33,316 nucleotides of DNA from Bifidobacterium platyrrhinorum (GTDB taxonomy: Bacteria; Actinomycetota; Actinomycetes; Actinomycetales; Bifidobacteriaceae): NCBI RefSeq assembly GCF_010667645.1, contig NZ_WHZV01000001.1:45280-78595 (forward strand), in the 5' to 3' direction. Numbering within the stretch: the first letter of the stretch is position 1; every line of letters begins with the position of its first letter. This document shows positions 17,602 through 26,433 of the stretch, one piece after another. A program made the position numbers and the translations under genes. Below the pieces are notes generated by a model. The model was not told where the DNA came from. It worked only from the letters and a program-made list of their open reading frames with translations, and did not search any database.

Positions 17602-17637
17602 GGCGTCCTGCGGGAGCCCGGCGTCCTGCGGGAGCCC
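17602..17637. repeat. Exact tandem repeat, 2 x 18 bp
   Basis: GGCGTCCTGCGGGAGCCC occurs twice in direct succession, 16 bases after the HAD stop. It is noncoding and looks like a recent slippage duplication. Confidence 0.85.
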
Positions 17638-17654
17638 GCCCGACATGACCTTCC

Positions 17655-17684
17655 GATATGCCTTCCCCGACGGGAAGGCATATC
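17655..17684. terminator. Hairpin between HAD and fmt
   Basis: A perfect 13-bp stem (17655-17667 with 17672-17684, loop CGAC). It lacks a U-tract but fits the series of palindromic intergenic hairpins of this region. Confidence 0.6.
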
Positions 17685-17761
17685 CATGCCCGACCATCCG
17701 CGACCTTCCCGGAAAACCCTCACGAATCCCCATGAATCCCCGATCAAGGAGACCATCACAC

Positions 17762-18724
17762 ATGCTCAGACTGCTGTTCGCCGGCACCCCCGACGTGGCC
17801 GTGCCGTCCCTCAAGGCGTTCGCCGCCGACCCGCGCTTCAAGGTCGCCGCCGTGCTCACCCGCCCGGACGCGCCCACCGGCCGCGGCCGCAAGCTCAGGC
17901 CCAGCCCGGTCAAGGCCGCCGCGCTGGAGCTCGGCATCCCCGTCATCGACGCGAAACCGCGCGACCCCGGTTTCCTCGATACGCTGAAGTCGCTCGACGT
18001 GGACATCGCCGCCGTCATCGCCTACGGCAACATCCTGCCCGTCGACGTGCTGGACGCCGTGCCGCTCGGCTGGTACAACCTGCACTTCTCCAACCTGCCC
18101 GCATGGCGCGGCGCCGCCCCCGTGCAGCGTTCCATCTGGGCCGGCGACAAGGTCACCGGCGCCGACGTGTTCAAGGTGGGCGAGGGATTGGACGACGGTC
18201 CGGTCATCGCCACGATGAGCGTGGAACTCACCGGCCGCGAGACCTCCGGCGAACTGCTCGACCGCCTCGCCGCCGAAGGCGCCCCCATGTACGTGGACGC
18301 GCTCGCACGCGTGGGGGAGGGGACCGCGGTCTACACCCCGCAGCCGGCCGACGGCTACACGTACGCGCACAAGATCGCCGTCGAGGACGCGCACATCGAT
18401 TTCACGGCGCCGCTCGAGGAGGCCGACCGACGGATCCGAGCCTGCACGCCGAACCCCGGCGCATGGTGCGAGCTCCATGCCGGCGAAGGCGCCGAGCCGA
18501 TCACCCTGCACGTGCTGCGCGCCCAGCCGGCCGACCCGGCGAACCCGAACACGCCCGCGTCATTGGCACCGGGCGAGCTCAAGGCCGGCAAGCGCAACGT
18601 GTGGGTCGGCACCGGCACGGCGCCGCTCGAACTGCTCGAGGTCAAGGCGCAGGGCAAGAAGGCCATGCGCGCCGCCGACTGGGCCCGCGGCGCCCGCCTC
18701 GCCGCCGACGCGCGCTGCGCGTGA
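17762..18724 (+). CDS. fmt: Methionyl-tRNA formyltransferase
   Basis: The 320-residue enzyme formylates initiator methionyl-tRNA with 10-formyltetrahydrofolate. Catalytic residues N106 and H108 ([10 protein letters not shown]) and D144 (EGLDDGP) are present. The substrate-loop [14 protein letters not shown] (32-45) and [12 protein letters not shown] are typical. The C-terminal oligonucleotide-binding-like domain follows from about residue 205. ATG 17762 has AAGGAG at about 10 bases. Confidence 0.96.
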   Translation: MLRLLFAGTPDVAVPSLKAFAADPRFKVAAVLTRPDAPTGRGRKLRPSPVKAAALELGIPVIDAKPRDPGFLDTLKSLDVDIAAVIAYGNILPVDVLDAVPLGWYNLHFSNLPAWRGAAPVQRSIWAGDKVTGADVFKVGEGLDDGPVIATMSVELTGRETSGELLDRLAAEGAPMYVDALARVGEGTAVYTPQPADGYTYAHKIAVEDAHIDFTAPLEEADRRIRACTPNPGAWCELHAGEGAEPITLHVLRAQPADPANPNTPASLAPGELKAGKRNVWVGTGTAPLELLEVKAQGKKAMRAADWARGARLAADARCA

Positions 18725-18736
18725 GCGACGTGCATC

Positions 18737-18777
18737 GCCGCGGGTGGTCGCCCGCACCGTGGGCGTCCACCCGCGGC
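18737..18777. terminator. Bidirectional terminator between fmt and LacI
   Basis: An 11-bp perfect stem (18737-18747 with 18767-18777) encloses a second GCCC/GGGC stem. It lies between convergent genes, so it likely serves both. Confidence 0.75.
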
Positions 18778-18784
18778 CGGTGAA

Positions 18785-19807
18785 TTATTCCAGGGGGACC
18801 GTGGACTCCCTTTGGATGAGCTTGCACTTGAGCAGTTCGACGCCGTGATGCGGATGGCCGTTGATGGCGTCGATGAGCATCTCGGCGGCCCTGCGGCCGA
18901 TGTCCACGGCTCGGTTGTCGAGATCGGTGAGCGTGGGGCGCGCGACGTCCACGATTTCCTTCCAGTTGTCATGCCCGATCACGGCGACATCGTCGGGCAC
19001 CTTCAGTCCGCGTTCCTTGAGCACGTCGATGCACCCCCTGGCGATCTGGTCGTTCTGGCAGATGATGGCGTCGAAATCAAGATCCGGGTCGTCCAGAAGG
19101 AGTCTTGTGGCGCCGCGTCCCCATGAGCCGTCCCAGGTGCCGTATCGGATCGGGCCGACCGGTTCCAGTCCCGCCTCGTCGAGCGCGTCAAGAGACCCCT
19201 GCGTGCGGTCGGTGGCGGCGGAGAACGAGGGGTCGCCGCCGATGATGGCGATGCGTCTCCTTCCGCAGGACAGCAGGTGCCCGACGGCCATGCGCCCGGC
19301 ATCCACGTTGTCGCAGGTCACGGACGCGTCCTGCGGGTTTTCGGATGGGGCGTAGGCGTATACGACCGGGACGGGGATGTCTTCGGAAAGCGACGGGCGT
19401 GGATCGGTTTCACGTCCCATCAGGATCAGTCCGTCGACGCGCAGCGACAGCAGCTTGCGGATATGCATGGCTTCCAGAGTGGGGTCGTTGCGTGCGTTGG
19501 TGAGCAACACGGATATGGATTTGCTGCCGAGCACGTTTTCGGCGCCCATCATGATCTGCGTGCAGAAACGTCCGGACATGTCCGAGGTGACCAATCCGAC
19601 GGTCCCGCTCATGCCGTTGATGAGGGACTGCGCCAGGGCGTTGGGGGTGTATGACATCTCGTGTGCGATCCGTTGCACGAGTTGCCTGGTCTTGGCGCTG
19701 ACCCGGGGGTTGTCGTGCAGTGCCTTCGAGGCGGTGGACAGCGACACGCCGGCCCGTTTGGCTACGTCCTCCAACCGGGGGGATTCCTTGATGATGCCTT
19801 TCCGCAT
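18785..19807 (-). CDS. LacI-family transcriptional regulator of the arabinoside cluster
   Basis: This 340-residue regulator has a helix-turn-helix at residues 11-32 (RLEDVAKRAGVSLSTASKAL), the hinge SYTPNALAQSLINGMSGTVGLV and a sugar-sensing domain (CQNDQIARGCIDVL, VIGHDNWKEI). ATG 19807 has AGGAGG upstream. It is divergent from the ABC importer, with a near-consensus promoter and a palindromic operator between them (19900-19945). It is therefore the likely local repressor of the importer and GH127. The inducer would be a product of beta-L-arabinoside uptake (inference). Confidence 0.94.
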   Translation of the reverse strand: MRKGIIKESPRLEDVAKRAGVSLSTASKALHDNPRVSAKTRQLVQRIAHEMSYTPNALAQSLINGMSGTVGLVTSDMSGRFCTQIMMGAENVLGSKSISVLLTNARNDPTLEAMHIRKLLSLRVDGLILMGRETDPRPSLSEDIPVPVVYAYAPSENPQDASVTCDNVDAGRMAVGHLLSCGRRRIAIIGGDPSFSAATDRTQGSLDALDEAGLEPVGPIRYGTWDGSWGRGATRLLLDDPDLDFDAIICQNDQIARGCIDVLKERGLKVPDDVAVIGHDNWKEIVDVARPTLTDLDNRAVDIGRRAAEMLIDAINGHPHHGVELLKCKLIQRESTVPLE

Positions 19808-19899
19808 GATGCCTCCTGTGACGGCGGGTGGTCCTCGTGCTTTCGCACTGTGTGAAACATTGTGAAAATAATGGTATCAGATAAATCACTGCGGTCAAT

Positions 19900-19945
19900 T
19901 TGACATGCTCTCAAAGCGACTTTATGATGTGAAAAGGTTTTAACA
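19900..19945 (+). promoter_or_regulatory. Promoter and operator of the ABC importer
   Basis: TTGACA (19900-19905), 17 bases and TATGAT (19923-19928) form a near-consensus promoter. TGTGAAAAGGTTTTAACA (19928-19945) is an 18-base imperfect palindrome (TGTnAAAAnnTTTTnACA) beginning at the -10. It is the likely binding site of the divergent LacI regulator. A weaker minus-strand promoter for that regulator (TTGACC, 16 bases, TACCAT) begins in the same interval. Confidence 0.78.
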
Positions 19946-20040
19946 AAATGCGCAAGTGATGAGCATTAGTTGAGAACCTGACAAGGAAAAAGAAGATTTC
20001 GCCGTTCAGTGTTGAACGGATGGATGAACAGGAGAAAGCA

Positions 20041-21366
20041 ATGACAAGGTCGAACCGTTTCACCGTCAGGTCGTGGAAGCCTCTCGCGGCCATTGCGGCC
20101 GCCGCAATGCTGATTTCCCCGTTGGCGGCCTGTGGGGGAGGATCCGGCTCCTCGTCCGCGGACATTCCGGCCGGCGGCACCGATGACGGCACGAAACTGA
20201 CCCTGTGGGTCCGTTCGGACAAGGAACGCCAGGCGACCAACGTCGCCGAGGCGTACAACAAGTCCCACAAGAACCAGATCAAGGTGGAACTGGTCCCCAG
20301 CGAGGACATGGAGGGCAAGGTGGGCACGTCGTCGCAGACCGATTCGCTGCCCGACCTGCTGTCCGGCGACGTGGTGCGCATCCCGTACTGGGCCTCCGAA
20401 GGCATCTTCATGGACATCACCGAGCAGATCGACGGGCTCGACAACAAGGACGACCTGCAGCAGGGGCACATCGACGCCGGTACCGTGGATGGCGCCGAGT
20501 ACACGCTGCCGTTCTTCACCGACCAGTCCGTGCTCGTGTGGAACAAGGACCTCTATGAACAGGCCGGTCTCGATCCGGACAAGGGACCCTCCACGGTGGA
20601 GGAGTTCTACGAGCAGGCCAAGGCCGTCGCCGACCTCGGCCAGGACGGCGTCGCCGGAACCTACGTGGGCGGCCAGTGCGGCGGCGCGGCCGTGTTCATG
20701 ACGTTCCCGATGATCTGGGCGAGCGGCGAGGAGGTCATGAACGAGGACGGCACCAAGGCCCTGCTCGACGGCGGCGCCTCGAAGGCCGTGTTCAAGATGT
20801 ACCGCGACCTTGCGAACACCAAGAACGGCATCGGCGCCGGCTCCCAGGTGGAGAACTGCTCGACCTGGACCACGCCGTTCGCCAACGGCAAGATCGGCGT
20901 GATGCCGTACGCCGGAGCCTCGGTCGCCACGCTGATCGAAGCCGAATCGAAGGGCGGTCCGCACATCGGCGTGTCCGCCATCCCCGGAACCAAGAAGGGT
21001 AACGGCTCCTCGTTCCTCGGCGGCGACGCCGTGGGCATCTCAAAGGATTCCAAGAACGCCGCCCAGGCCTGGAACTTCCTGCAGTGGCTGACCACCGAGG
21101 ACGCCCAGCAGGAGGCGTTCGCCGACAAGGGCGACACCGCCTCCAACCTCAAGGTCATCGAGAACGGCTACAAGGACGTCGACGAGCGCATCCAGATCGC
21201 GAACGGCGTGCTGAAGAACGGCCGCACCCCGGTCTCCCCGCGTTTCAACGAGGCGTTCAACGCCTCCGGCTCCCCGTGGCAGATCCTGCTCCAGGACCAG
21301 ATCTGGGGTGATTCCGGCAAACTGAAGGCCGACAACCAGGCTATCACCGACGTGCTGGCCCAGTAG
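20041..21366 (+). CDS. Sugar ABC transporter substrate-binding lipoprotein
   Basis: The 441-residue extracellular binding protein of the CUT1 family (family 1 solute-binding) captures oligosaccharides and presents them to the permeases. A lipoprotein signal with lipobox LAAC (C31) follows a hydrophobic core. The mature part shows the binding-protein pattern LTLWVRSDKERQ, YTLPFFTDQSVLVWNKDLYEQ (in part) and WNFLQWLTTEDAQ. ATG 20041 has AGGAG upstream; an in-frame earlier codon at 20020 is not preferred. No ATPase gene is present in the cluster, so a shared MsiK-type ATPase elsewhere is expected, as is usual for CUT1 importers in actinobacteria. Confidence 0.95.
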   Translation: MTRSNRFTVRSWKPLAAIAAAAMLISPLAACGGGSGSSSADIPAGGTDDGTKLTLWVRSDKERQATNVAEAYNKSHKNQIKVELVPSEDMEGKVGTSSQTDSLPDLLSGDVVRIPYWASEGIFMDITEQIDGLDNKDDLQQGHIDAGTVDGAEYTLPFFTDQSVLVWNKDLYEQAGLDPDKGPSTVEEFYEQAKAVADLGQDGVAGTYVGGQCGGAAVFMTFPMIWASGEEVMNEDGTKALLDGGASKAVFKMYRDLANTKNGIGAGSQVENCSTWTTPFANGKIGVMPYAGASVATLIEAESKGGPHIGVSAIPGTKKGNGSSFLGGDAVGISKDSKNAAQAWNFLQWLTTEDAQQEAFADKGDTASNLKVIENGYKDVDERIQIANGVLKNGRTPVSPRFNEAFNASGSPWQILLQDQIWGDSGKLKADNQAITDVLAQ

Positions 21367-21391
21367 GATCCCCCGTCACGATCATCGGTGT

Positions 21392-21415
21392 CCCGGCGAT
21401 GACATTGTTGCCGGG
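21392..21415 (+). promoter_or_regulatory. Stem-loop between binding protein and permeases
   Basis: CCCGGC (21392-21397) pairs with GCCGGG (21410-21415) 25 bases after the binding-protein stop. Such hairpins commonly partially terminate or stabilise the mRNA so that the binding protein exceeds the permeases. Confidence 0.55.
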
Positions 21416-21489
21416 GCGCCAGGCCCTGAAGAAACCTATAGCCGATACCGATATATCGATTCGATTTTTCATCGCAAGGAACAACGGAA

Positions 21490-22428
21490 ATGTCTGCCGC
21501 AAGCCCCCAATCGCAGTCGAAGGCGCGACTGCGCAAACGCCCCCGCTCCAAGGCGGCCATGGCCGAAACCCGCAGGGGATGGTCATACGCCGCACCGGAC
21601 TGGGTGTTCATCATCGGCCTGTTCATTGTCCCCATCGTCCTGCTGGTCGTCATGGCCGGCTCCCGATGGTCGCTGATGGGAGGCAACCGGGGATGGAACT
21701 TCCCCGAGAACTTCATCAAGGTCTTCGAACACCCGTTGCTGCTCAAATCGATGGGCTTCACGCTCAAGTACACGGTGATCGTCACCATCATCCTGCTGGC
21801 GCTCGGCCTGGGACTCGCCCTGCTGGTACAGGAGTCCAGCAAGTGGAACTCCATACTGCGCACCTGCTTCCTGCTGCCGTCGGCGACGGGCCTGGCCTCC
21901 GCGTCCCTGCTGTTCTACGCGTTGTATTCGCCACAGGTCGGACCGGTCACCAGGATCCTGAGCTTCTTCGGGCTCATGGAGGCGGACGGATCGGTGCTCG
22001 CCACCGGTTCGAGCGCGCTCTGGGCCACGACGCTGGTCATCGTCTGGCGCTACTCCGGCTACTACATGCTGCTCATGATGATCGGATTGCAGTCGATCCC
22101 CGGCGACCTGTACGAGGCGGCGCGCATGGACGGCGCCGGTACCTGGCGCATCTTCCGTTCCATCACCCTGCCGCTGATGAAGCCGACCATCGTGATGTGC
22201 CTGGTCTACTGCGTGACCGGTTCGATCCTCGCCTTCGACCAGTTCTTCATCATCACGCGAGGCGGCCCGAACAACGAGACCCTCACCGTGGTCCAGCTGA
22301 TCTACAGCTTCGCGTTCGAGTCCAAAAAGGACCTCGGCATGGCCGCGGCGCTGTCGCTGCTCGTGCTCGTGTTCCTCGTCATCATCAACTCCATCCAGAT
22401 GCGCGGCATGCGCGACGACACCAAGTAA
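21490..22428 (+). CDS. Sugar ABC transporter permease (MalF-like)
   Basis: A 312-residue inner-membrane permease with about six transmembrane segments. The EAA loop that contacts the ATPase is EAARMDGAGTWRIFRSITLP (about residue 213). A basic N-terminus precedes the first membrane segment (VFIIGLFIVPIVLLVV). It starts at ATG 21490 behind AAGGAAC. It forms a heterodimer with the next gene product. Confidence 0.95.
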   Translation: MSAASPQSQSKARLRKRPRSKAAMAETRRGWSYAAPDWVFIIGLFIVPIVLLVVMAGSRWSLMGGNRGWNFPENFIKVFEHPLLLKSMGFTLKYTVIVTIILLALGLGLALLVQESSKWNSILRTCFLLPSATGLASASLLFYALYSPQVGPVTRILSFFGLMEADGSVLATGSSALWATTLVIVWRYSGYYMLLMMIGLQSIPGDLYEAARMDGAGTWRIFRSITLPLMKPTIVMCLVYCVTGSILAFDQFFIITRGGPNNETLTVVQLIYSFAFESKKDLGMAAALSLLVLVFLVIINSIQMRGMRDDTK

Positions 22429-22438
22429 GGAGACTGGC

Positions 22439-23257
22439 ATGAAAACCCCGATGTGGAAAAGGGTCGTCGGATACATCCTTCAGGCGCTCCTCGCCCTGCT
22501 GTTCGTCTCCCCGCTGCTGTGGGTGCTCATCAGCTCGTTCAGCCCGCAGCCCGGATCGTCGCAGATCGACGGCTGGGGCATCAACAACTACCTCACCCTG
22601 TTCGGCTTCCAGGAAGGCCTGCCGCGGTATCTGTTCAATTCGATCGTGGTGTCCCTGGTCGCGGTCGTCTTCTCGGTGCTGGTGTGCACGCTCGCCGGCT
22701 ACTCCTTCTCCCGGTTCAACTATCCGGGGCGCAACCTCGGCTTCATGGTCACCCTGTCCATCCTCATGGTGCCGTACGCCTCGCTGCTCATCCCCATGAT
22801 GGTGTGGTTCAAGAGCATCGGCCTCAACAACTCGCTGGTCGGCGTCGGTCTGGTGCTCACCCTGTTCCAGCTGCCCATGTCGGTGTTCATCATGCGCATC
22901 GCGTTCGACGCCATCCCCAAATCCCTGGAGGAGGCCGCCCTGTGCGACGGATGCAACTCGCTGCAGGCGCTGGTGAAGGTGCTCATGCCCAGCGTCAAGC
23001 CCTCCATGGTCACCGTCGGCCTGCTCGCCTTCCTCGAGGCATGGAACAACTTCATGATGCCCCTGTACCTCGTGAGTTCCGAGAACGCGCCGTTGCCGCT
23101 CGCGCTGGTCAACATGCGCAGCCAGGCGATGGGAGCCATCGACTACGGCATCACCGAGGCCGGCGTCGTCGTGCTCATGATCCCCTGCGCCGTACTGTTC
23201 CTCGCCCTCCAGAAGTACTACGTCAGAGGCTTCATGGCCGGAGCGGTGAAGGGCTGA
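22439..23257 (+). CDS. Sugar ABC transporter permease (MalG-like)
   Basis: This 272-residue partner permease has six transmembrane segments and the EAA loop LEEAALCDGCNSLQALVKVL. ATG 22439 has AAGGAG, 10 bases after the previous stop. The stop codon lies in the loop of a hairpin that is itself part of a 35-bp direct repeat. C-terminal residues GAVKG are typical for this family. Confidence 0.95.
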   Translation: MKTPMWKRVVGYILQALLALLFVSPLLWVLISSFSPQPGSSQIDGWGINNYLTLFGFQEGLPRYLFNSIVVSLVAVVFSVLVCTLAGYSFSRFNYPGRNLGFMVTLSILMVPYASLLIPMMVWFKSIGLNNSLVGVGLVLTLFQLPMSVFIMRIAFDAIPKSLEEAALCDGCNSLQALVKVLMPSVKPSMVTVGLLAFLEAWNNFMMPLYLVSSENAPLPLALVNMRSQAMGAIDYGITEAGVVVLMIPCAVLFLALQKYYVRGFMAGAVKG

Positions 23258-23398
23258 CAAGCCCTTCAGGACAGCCCGGTGGGCTGTCCGACCGCTTCGG
23301 GCGGAGGTGCGGAAGCACCGGAGCGATCGATGGGCTTCGCCGGCGAAGTCCCTGATTGCAGGACCGGAGCGGTGAAGGGCTGACAAGCCCTTCAGGAC
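23238..23398. repeat. 35-bp direct repeat flanking a row of hairpins
   Basis: The 35-base sequence at 23238-23272 recurs exactly at 23364-23398. The first copy includes the permease stop codon. Between them are hairpins at 23269-23289 (9 bp), 23292-23304, 23306-23319 and a 14-bp palindrome at 23335-23348. Each repeat carries its own hairpin (TGAAGGGCT/AGCCCTTCA). The pattern resembles palindromic mRNA-stabilising or REP/BIME-type arrays. Confidence 0.85.
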
Positions 23399-23431
23399 CA
23401 TACACTCTTCGATTTCGATAAAGGACAAACG

Positions 23432-25411
23432 ATGATCTCCCTCAACACCTCGCCCACGGTCGACATCACCTCGGGATTCTGGCGCAACTACCGCAACCTC
23501 GTCGTCGACAAGGTGCTGCCCTACCAGTGGGCCGTCATGGCCGACGAACAATCGGCCGTGCTGCCCGACGACCCGTCCTCCGGCAATTCGTTCGAAGGCA
23601 ACGAGGGCCACACCCTGCGCAACATCGAGATCGCCGCCGGTCTCGTCGAAGGCCACCACACCGGATACCAATTCCAGGACTCCGACCTCTACAAATGGCT
23701 TGAGGCGGCCGCATATGCGCTCGCCTACCGTCATGACGACCATCTGCGCGAGACCGCGGACCGTTTGGTGGACCTGATCGCCAAGGCGCAGGCCCCCGAC
23801 GGCTACCTCGTCACCCTGTTCCAGATCGACTGGCCTCAGGAGCGGTTCAAGAGGCTCCGCCAATCCCACGAGCTGTACACGATGGGGCATTACATCGAGG
23901 CGGCCGTGGCCTACTACGAGGTGACCGGCAACACCACCGCGCTGAACGTGGCGTGCCGCATGGCCGATTGCATCGACGCGAACTTCGGCGACGAGGAAGG
24001 CAAGATCCACGGCGTGGACGGCCACCCGGAAATCGAGGTGGCCCTGCCCCGACTCTACGAGGCGACGGGGGAGCGACGCTATCTGGACCTCGCCCGGTTC
24101 TTCCTGCATGAGCGCGGACGCAACCCCGATTTCTTCGACGAGCAGTTCGGCGACGGCGGCAGCGGCTGCCATATGCTGGACGTCGACGAGTTCGCCCGCA
24201 AGTACTACCAGATCGACAGGCCCTTCACCGGGCAGACCACCGCCGAAGGCCACGCCGTGCGCGTCGTGTACCTGTGCGAAGGCGCGGCGCACGTCGCCCG
24301 CCTGACCGGCGACGAGGAACTGCGGGAAGCCGCCGAACGGCTGTGGCGCAACATCGTGCGGCAGCGCATGTACATCACCGGACAGGTCGGTTCCACCCAT
24401 GAGGGCGAGGCGTTCACCGCCGACTACGATCTGCCGAACGACACGATGTACGGCGAATCATGCGCGTCCGTCGGCATGGCCATGTTCGCCAGAAGGCTGC
24501 TCGAGATCGAACCGCATGGCGAATACGCCGACGTGCTCGAAAAGCAGCTGTTCAACGGCGCCATCAGCGGCATGAGCCTCGACGGCTCCCATTTCTACTA
24601 TGTGAACCCGCTCGAGGCGGATCCGGTGCTGTCCGCACGCAACCCCGACAAGAAGCATGTGCTCACCCATCGCGCCGAATGGTTCGGATGCTCGTGCTGC
24701 CCAGCCAACATCGCGCGGCTTGTGGCCTCGGTGGACCGCTACCTCTATACGGTGCATGGCGACACCATCTACGCGCACCAGTTCATCGCGAACACCGCCG
24801 ACTTCGGCCACGGGATCGGCATCGAGCAGCGTGGCGATTACCCGTGGGACGGGCACATCGAATACACGGTCCGCAACCTCTCCGGAGAACCGTTCCGTTT
24901 CGCCGTGCACATCCCGGAATGGTCCGCGAACGATTACAAGCTCACCGTGGACGGGAAGGCATGCGACAAGCCCGTGGAGGACGGGTTCGTCGTCATCGAG
25001 ATCGCCCCCGGGCATGAGGACCGCATCGTGCGGCTGGACCTCGACATGCGGGTGAAGGCGATGGAGGCCTCGTCACGCGTACGTGTCGATGCGGGCAAGG
25101 TGGCCTTCATGCGCGGACCGGTGGTGTTCTGCGCCGAGGCCGCCGACAACGCCGAGGACCTGTGGCGCTACCACGTGCCGCGCGAGGTGCGTCTGGACGC
25201 GGACGCCCGCACCGAAGCGGCATACGAATCCGGACTGCTCGGGGGAGTGGAGACGATCACTGTGCCGGCGCGGGTGCGCGGGGATGATGAGGCGGAACCG
25301 CTTTACCATGAGGTCGAGGATGCCCGGATGGATGAGGCCACGCTCAAGCTGGTGCCCTACTACGCGTGGGCGAACCGTGAAGACGGACAGATGAGCGTCT
25401 GGCTCAATTGA
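23432..25411 (+). CDS. Beta-L-arabinofuranosidase, GH127
   Basis: This 659-residue cytosolic glycosidase matches HypBA1 of B. longum (658 aa) in length and active site. It hydrolyses beta-L-arabinofuranosides such as beta-1,2-linked arabinobiose from plant hydroxyproline-rich glycoproteins. By motif alignment the acid/base is E326 (STHEGEAF) and the zinc-thiolate centre is E342 and C344 (YGESCAS) with C422 and C423 (SCCPANI), C422 being the nucleophile. There is no signal peptide, so the ABC importer upstream must supply substrate. ATG 23432 lies 175 bases after the permease, following the hairpin array, with AAGGAC upstream. No GH121 or GH146 enzyme is next to it. Confidence 0.94.
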   Translation: MISLNTSPTVDITSGFWRNYRNLVVDKVLPYQWAVMADEQSAVLPDDPSSGNSFEGNEGHTLRNIEIAAGLVEGHHTGYQFQDSDLYKWLEAAAYALAYRHDDHLRETADRLVDLIAKAQAPDGYLVTLFQIDWPQERFKRLRQSHELYTMGHYIEAAVAYYEVTGNTTALNVACRMADCIDANFGDEEGKIHGVDGHPEIEVALPRLYEATGERRYLDLARFFLHERGRNPDFFDEQFGDGGSGCHMLDVDEFARKYYQIDRPFTGQTTAEGHAVRVVYLCEGAAHVARLTGDEELREAAERLWRNIVRQRMYITGQVGSTHEGEAFTADYDLPNDTMYGESCASVGMAMFARRLLEIEPHGEYADVLEKQLFNGAISGMSLDGSHFYYVNPLEADPVLSARNPDKKHVLTHRAEWFGCSCCPANIARLVASVDRYLYTVHGDTIYAHQFIANTADFGHGIGIEQRGDYPWDGHIEYTVRNLSGEPFRFAVHIPEWSANDYKLTVDGKACDKPVEDGFVVIEIAPGHEDRIVRLDLDMRVKAMEASSRVRVDAGKVAFMRGPVVFCAEAADNAEDLWRYHVPREVRLDADARTEAAYESGLLGGVETITVPARVRGDDEAEPLYHEVEDARMDEATLKLVPYYAWANREDGQMSVWLN

Positions 25412-25425
25412 CGGGAGAGCCGTAC

Positions 25426-25460
25426 ATCCGGGCGTGTGGTTTCGGACCATGCGCCCGGAT
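25426..25460. terminator. Hairpin after GH127
   Basis: ATCCGGGCG (25426-25434) pairs with CGCCCGGAT (25452-25460) and the stem continues inward with wobble pairs for 15 bp in all. It lies 14 bases after the GH127 stop and lacks a U-tract. Confidence 0.6.
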
Positions 25461-25490
25461 GATTACCGCAGTTCCCAGGATCGGCGGATG

Positions 25491-25597
25491 GCGACAAATT
25501 CCGGAAGTCACCTGTGATTGCCGGAATCTGTCGCTTTGACTCGGTGCCAGTGCAACTATTTCCGGGTAATAGGGATGCGTTCCGGAATCTGTTGCGC
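25491..25597. repeat. Degenerate palindromic repeats before serB
   Basis: GCGACAAATTCCGG (25491-25504) is an inverted match to CCGGAATCTGTCGC (25521-25534) with one mismatch, and CCGGAATCTGTTGCGC recurs at 25582-25597. A further GCTGGTT/AACCAGC stem follows at 25603-25626. No gene is seen between GH127 and serB. Confidence 0.6.
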
Positions 25598-25678
25598 TGA
25601 AAGCTGGTTCCGCGCAAGAAACCAGCGCATTGCCCCTGCTCGCGGGTGTTTTGCGCACCACCACGAGTAGAAGGGGAA

Positions 25679-26395
25679 CTAACGGCGCAGGAAGCCGAGG
25701 ACCTTCGTCAGGTCGCGCTCGTTGATGGACTCGTGGGCGGCCAATTGGGTCTTCGGCTTCGCGCAGAACGCGATGCCGAGGCCGGCGGCCTGGATCATCG
25801 GGATGTCGTTCGCGCCGTCGCCCACGGCCACGGTCTGCGCCATGTCGATGCCGTCGCGCTTCGCCCACTCGCGCAGCGCGTGCAGCTTCACGGTCTTGCA
25901 CACGATGTCGCCCACCACCTTGCCGGTGAGCTCGCCGTCGCGCGTCTCGAGACGGTTCGCCAGCCAATGGTCGATATGGGCCTCCTCGGCGAGACGGTCC
26001 ACCACCTCGTGGAATCCGCCGGACACCACGCCCACCTTCCAGCCGTGCGCATGCAGCGTATCGATGAGCTCCAACGCGCCGTTGGTGAAATGCAGCTTGT
26101 CATGCACCGTGTCGAACACGGAGACCGGCAATCCCTGCAGCAGCGCCACGCGGGCGCGCAACGCGTCGCAGAATTCCAGCTCGCCGCGCATCGCGCGGGC
26201 GGTCACCTCGGCGATGCGCTCGCCGCAACCGGCCGCCTCGCCCAGCTCGTCGATGACCTCCTCGTCGATGAGAGTCGAATCGACGTCCATGACCAGCAGT
26301 CCCGGTTCGGCGAGGGTCGGCGGCTGAGGGAACCCCCATCCGTCGCCGTGGGGAGTGTCGTGCTCGTCAAGGAATTGCGTGGCTTCTTGCGTCAT
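25679..26395 (-). CDS. serB: Phosphoserine phosphatase
   Basis: This 238-residue HAD-superfamily enzyme converts O-phosphoserine to serine, the last step of serine synthesis. The nucleophile motif MDVDSTLIDEE (D37 and D39), VGVVSGGFHEV (motif II) and VGDGANDIPM (motif IV) are as in SerB. The start is uncertain: ATG 26395 has GGAGG only one base away, while an in-frame TTG at 26425 would add ten residues. The divergent dedA start lies within 40 bases. Convergent to GH127. Confidence 0.93.
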   Translation of the reverse strand: MTQEATQFLDEHDTPHGDGWGFPQPPTLAEPGLLVMDVDSTLIDEEVIDELGEAAGCGERIAEVTARAMRGELEFCDALRARVALLQGLPVSVFDTVHDKLHFTNGALELIDTLHAHGWKVGVVSGGFHEVVDRLAEEAHIDHWLANRLETRDGELTGKVVGDIVCKTVKLHALREWAKRDGIDMAQTVAVGDGANDIPMIQAAGLGIAFCAKPKTQLAAHESINERDLTKVLGFLRR

Positions 26396-26420
26396 GCCTC
26401 CGATTGTCGAAAAACCTTGG

Positions 26421-26433
26421 GACAATACCCCCT
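26421..26433 (+). promoter_or_regulatory. Possible leaderless -10 for dedA
   Basis: GACAAT (26421-26426) ends 7 bases before ATG 26434, and no Shine-Dalgarno is visible. Transcription could begin at the start codon. Confidence 0.3.
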
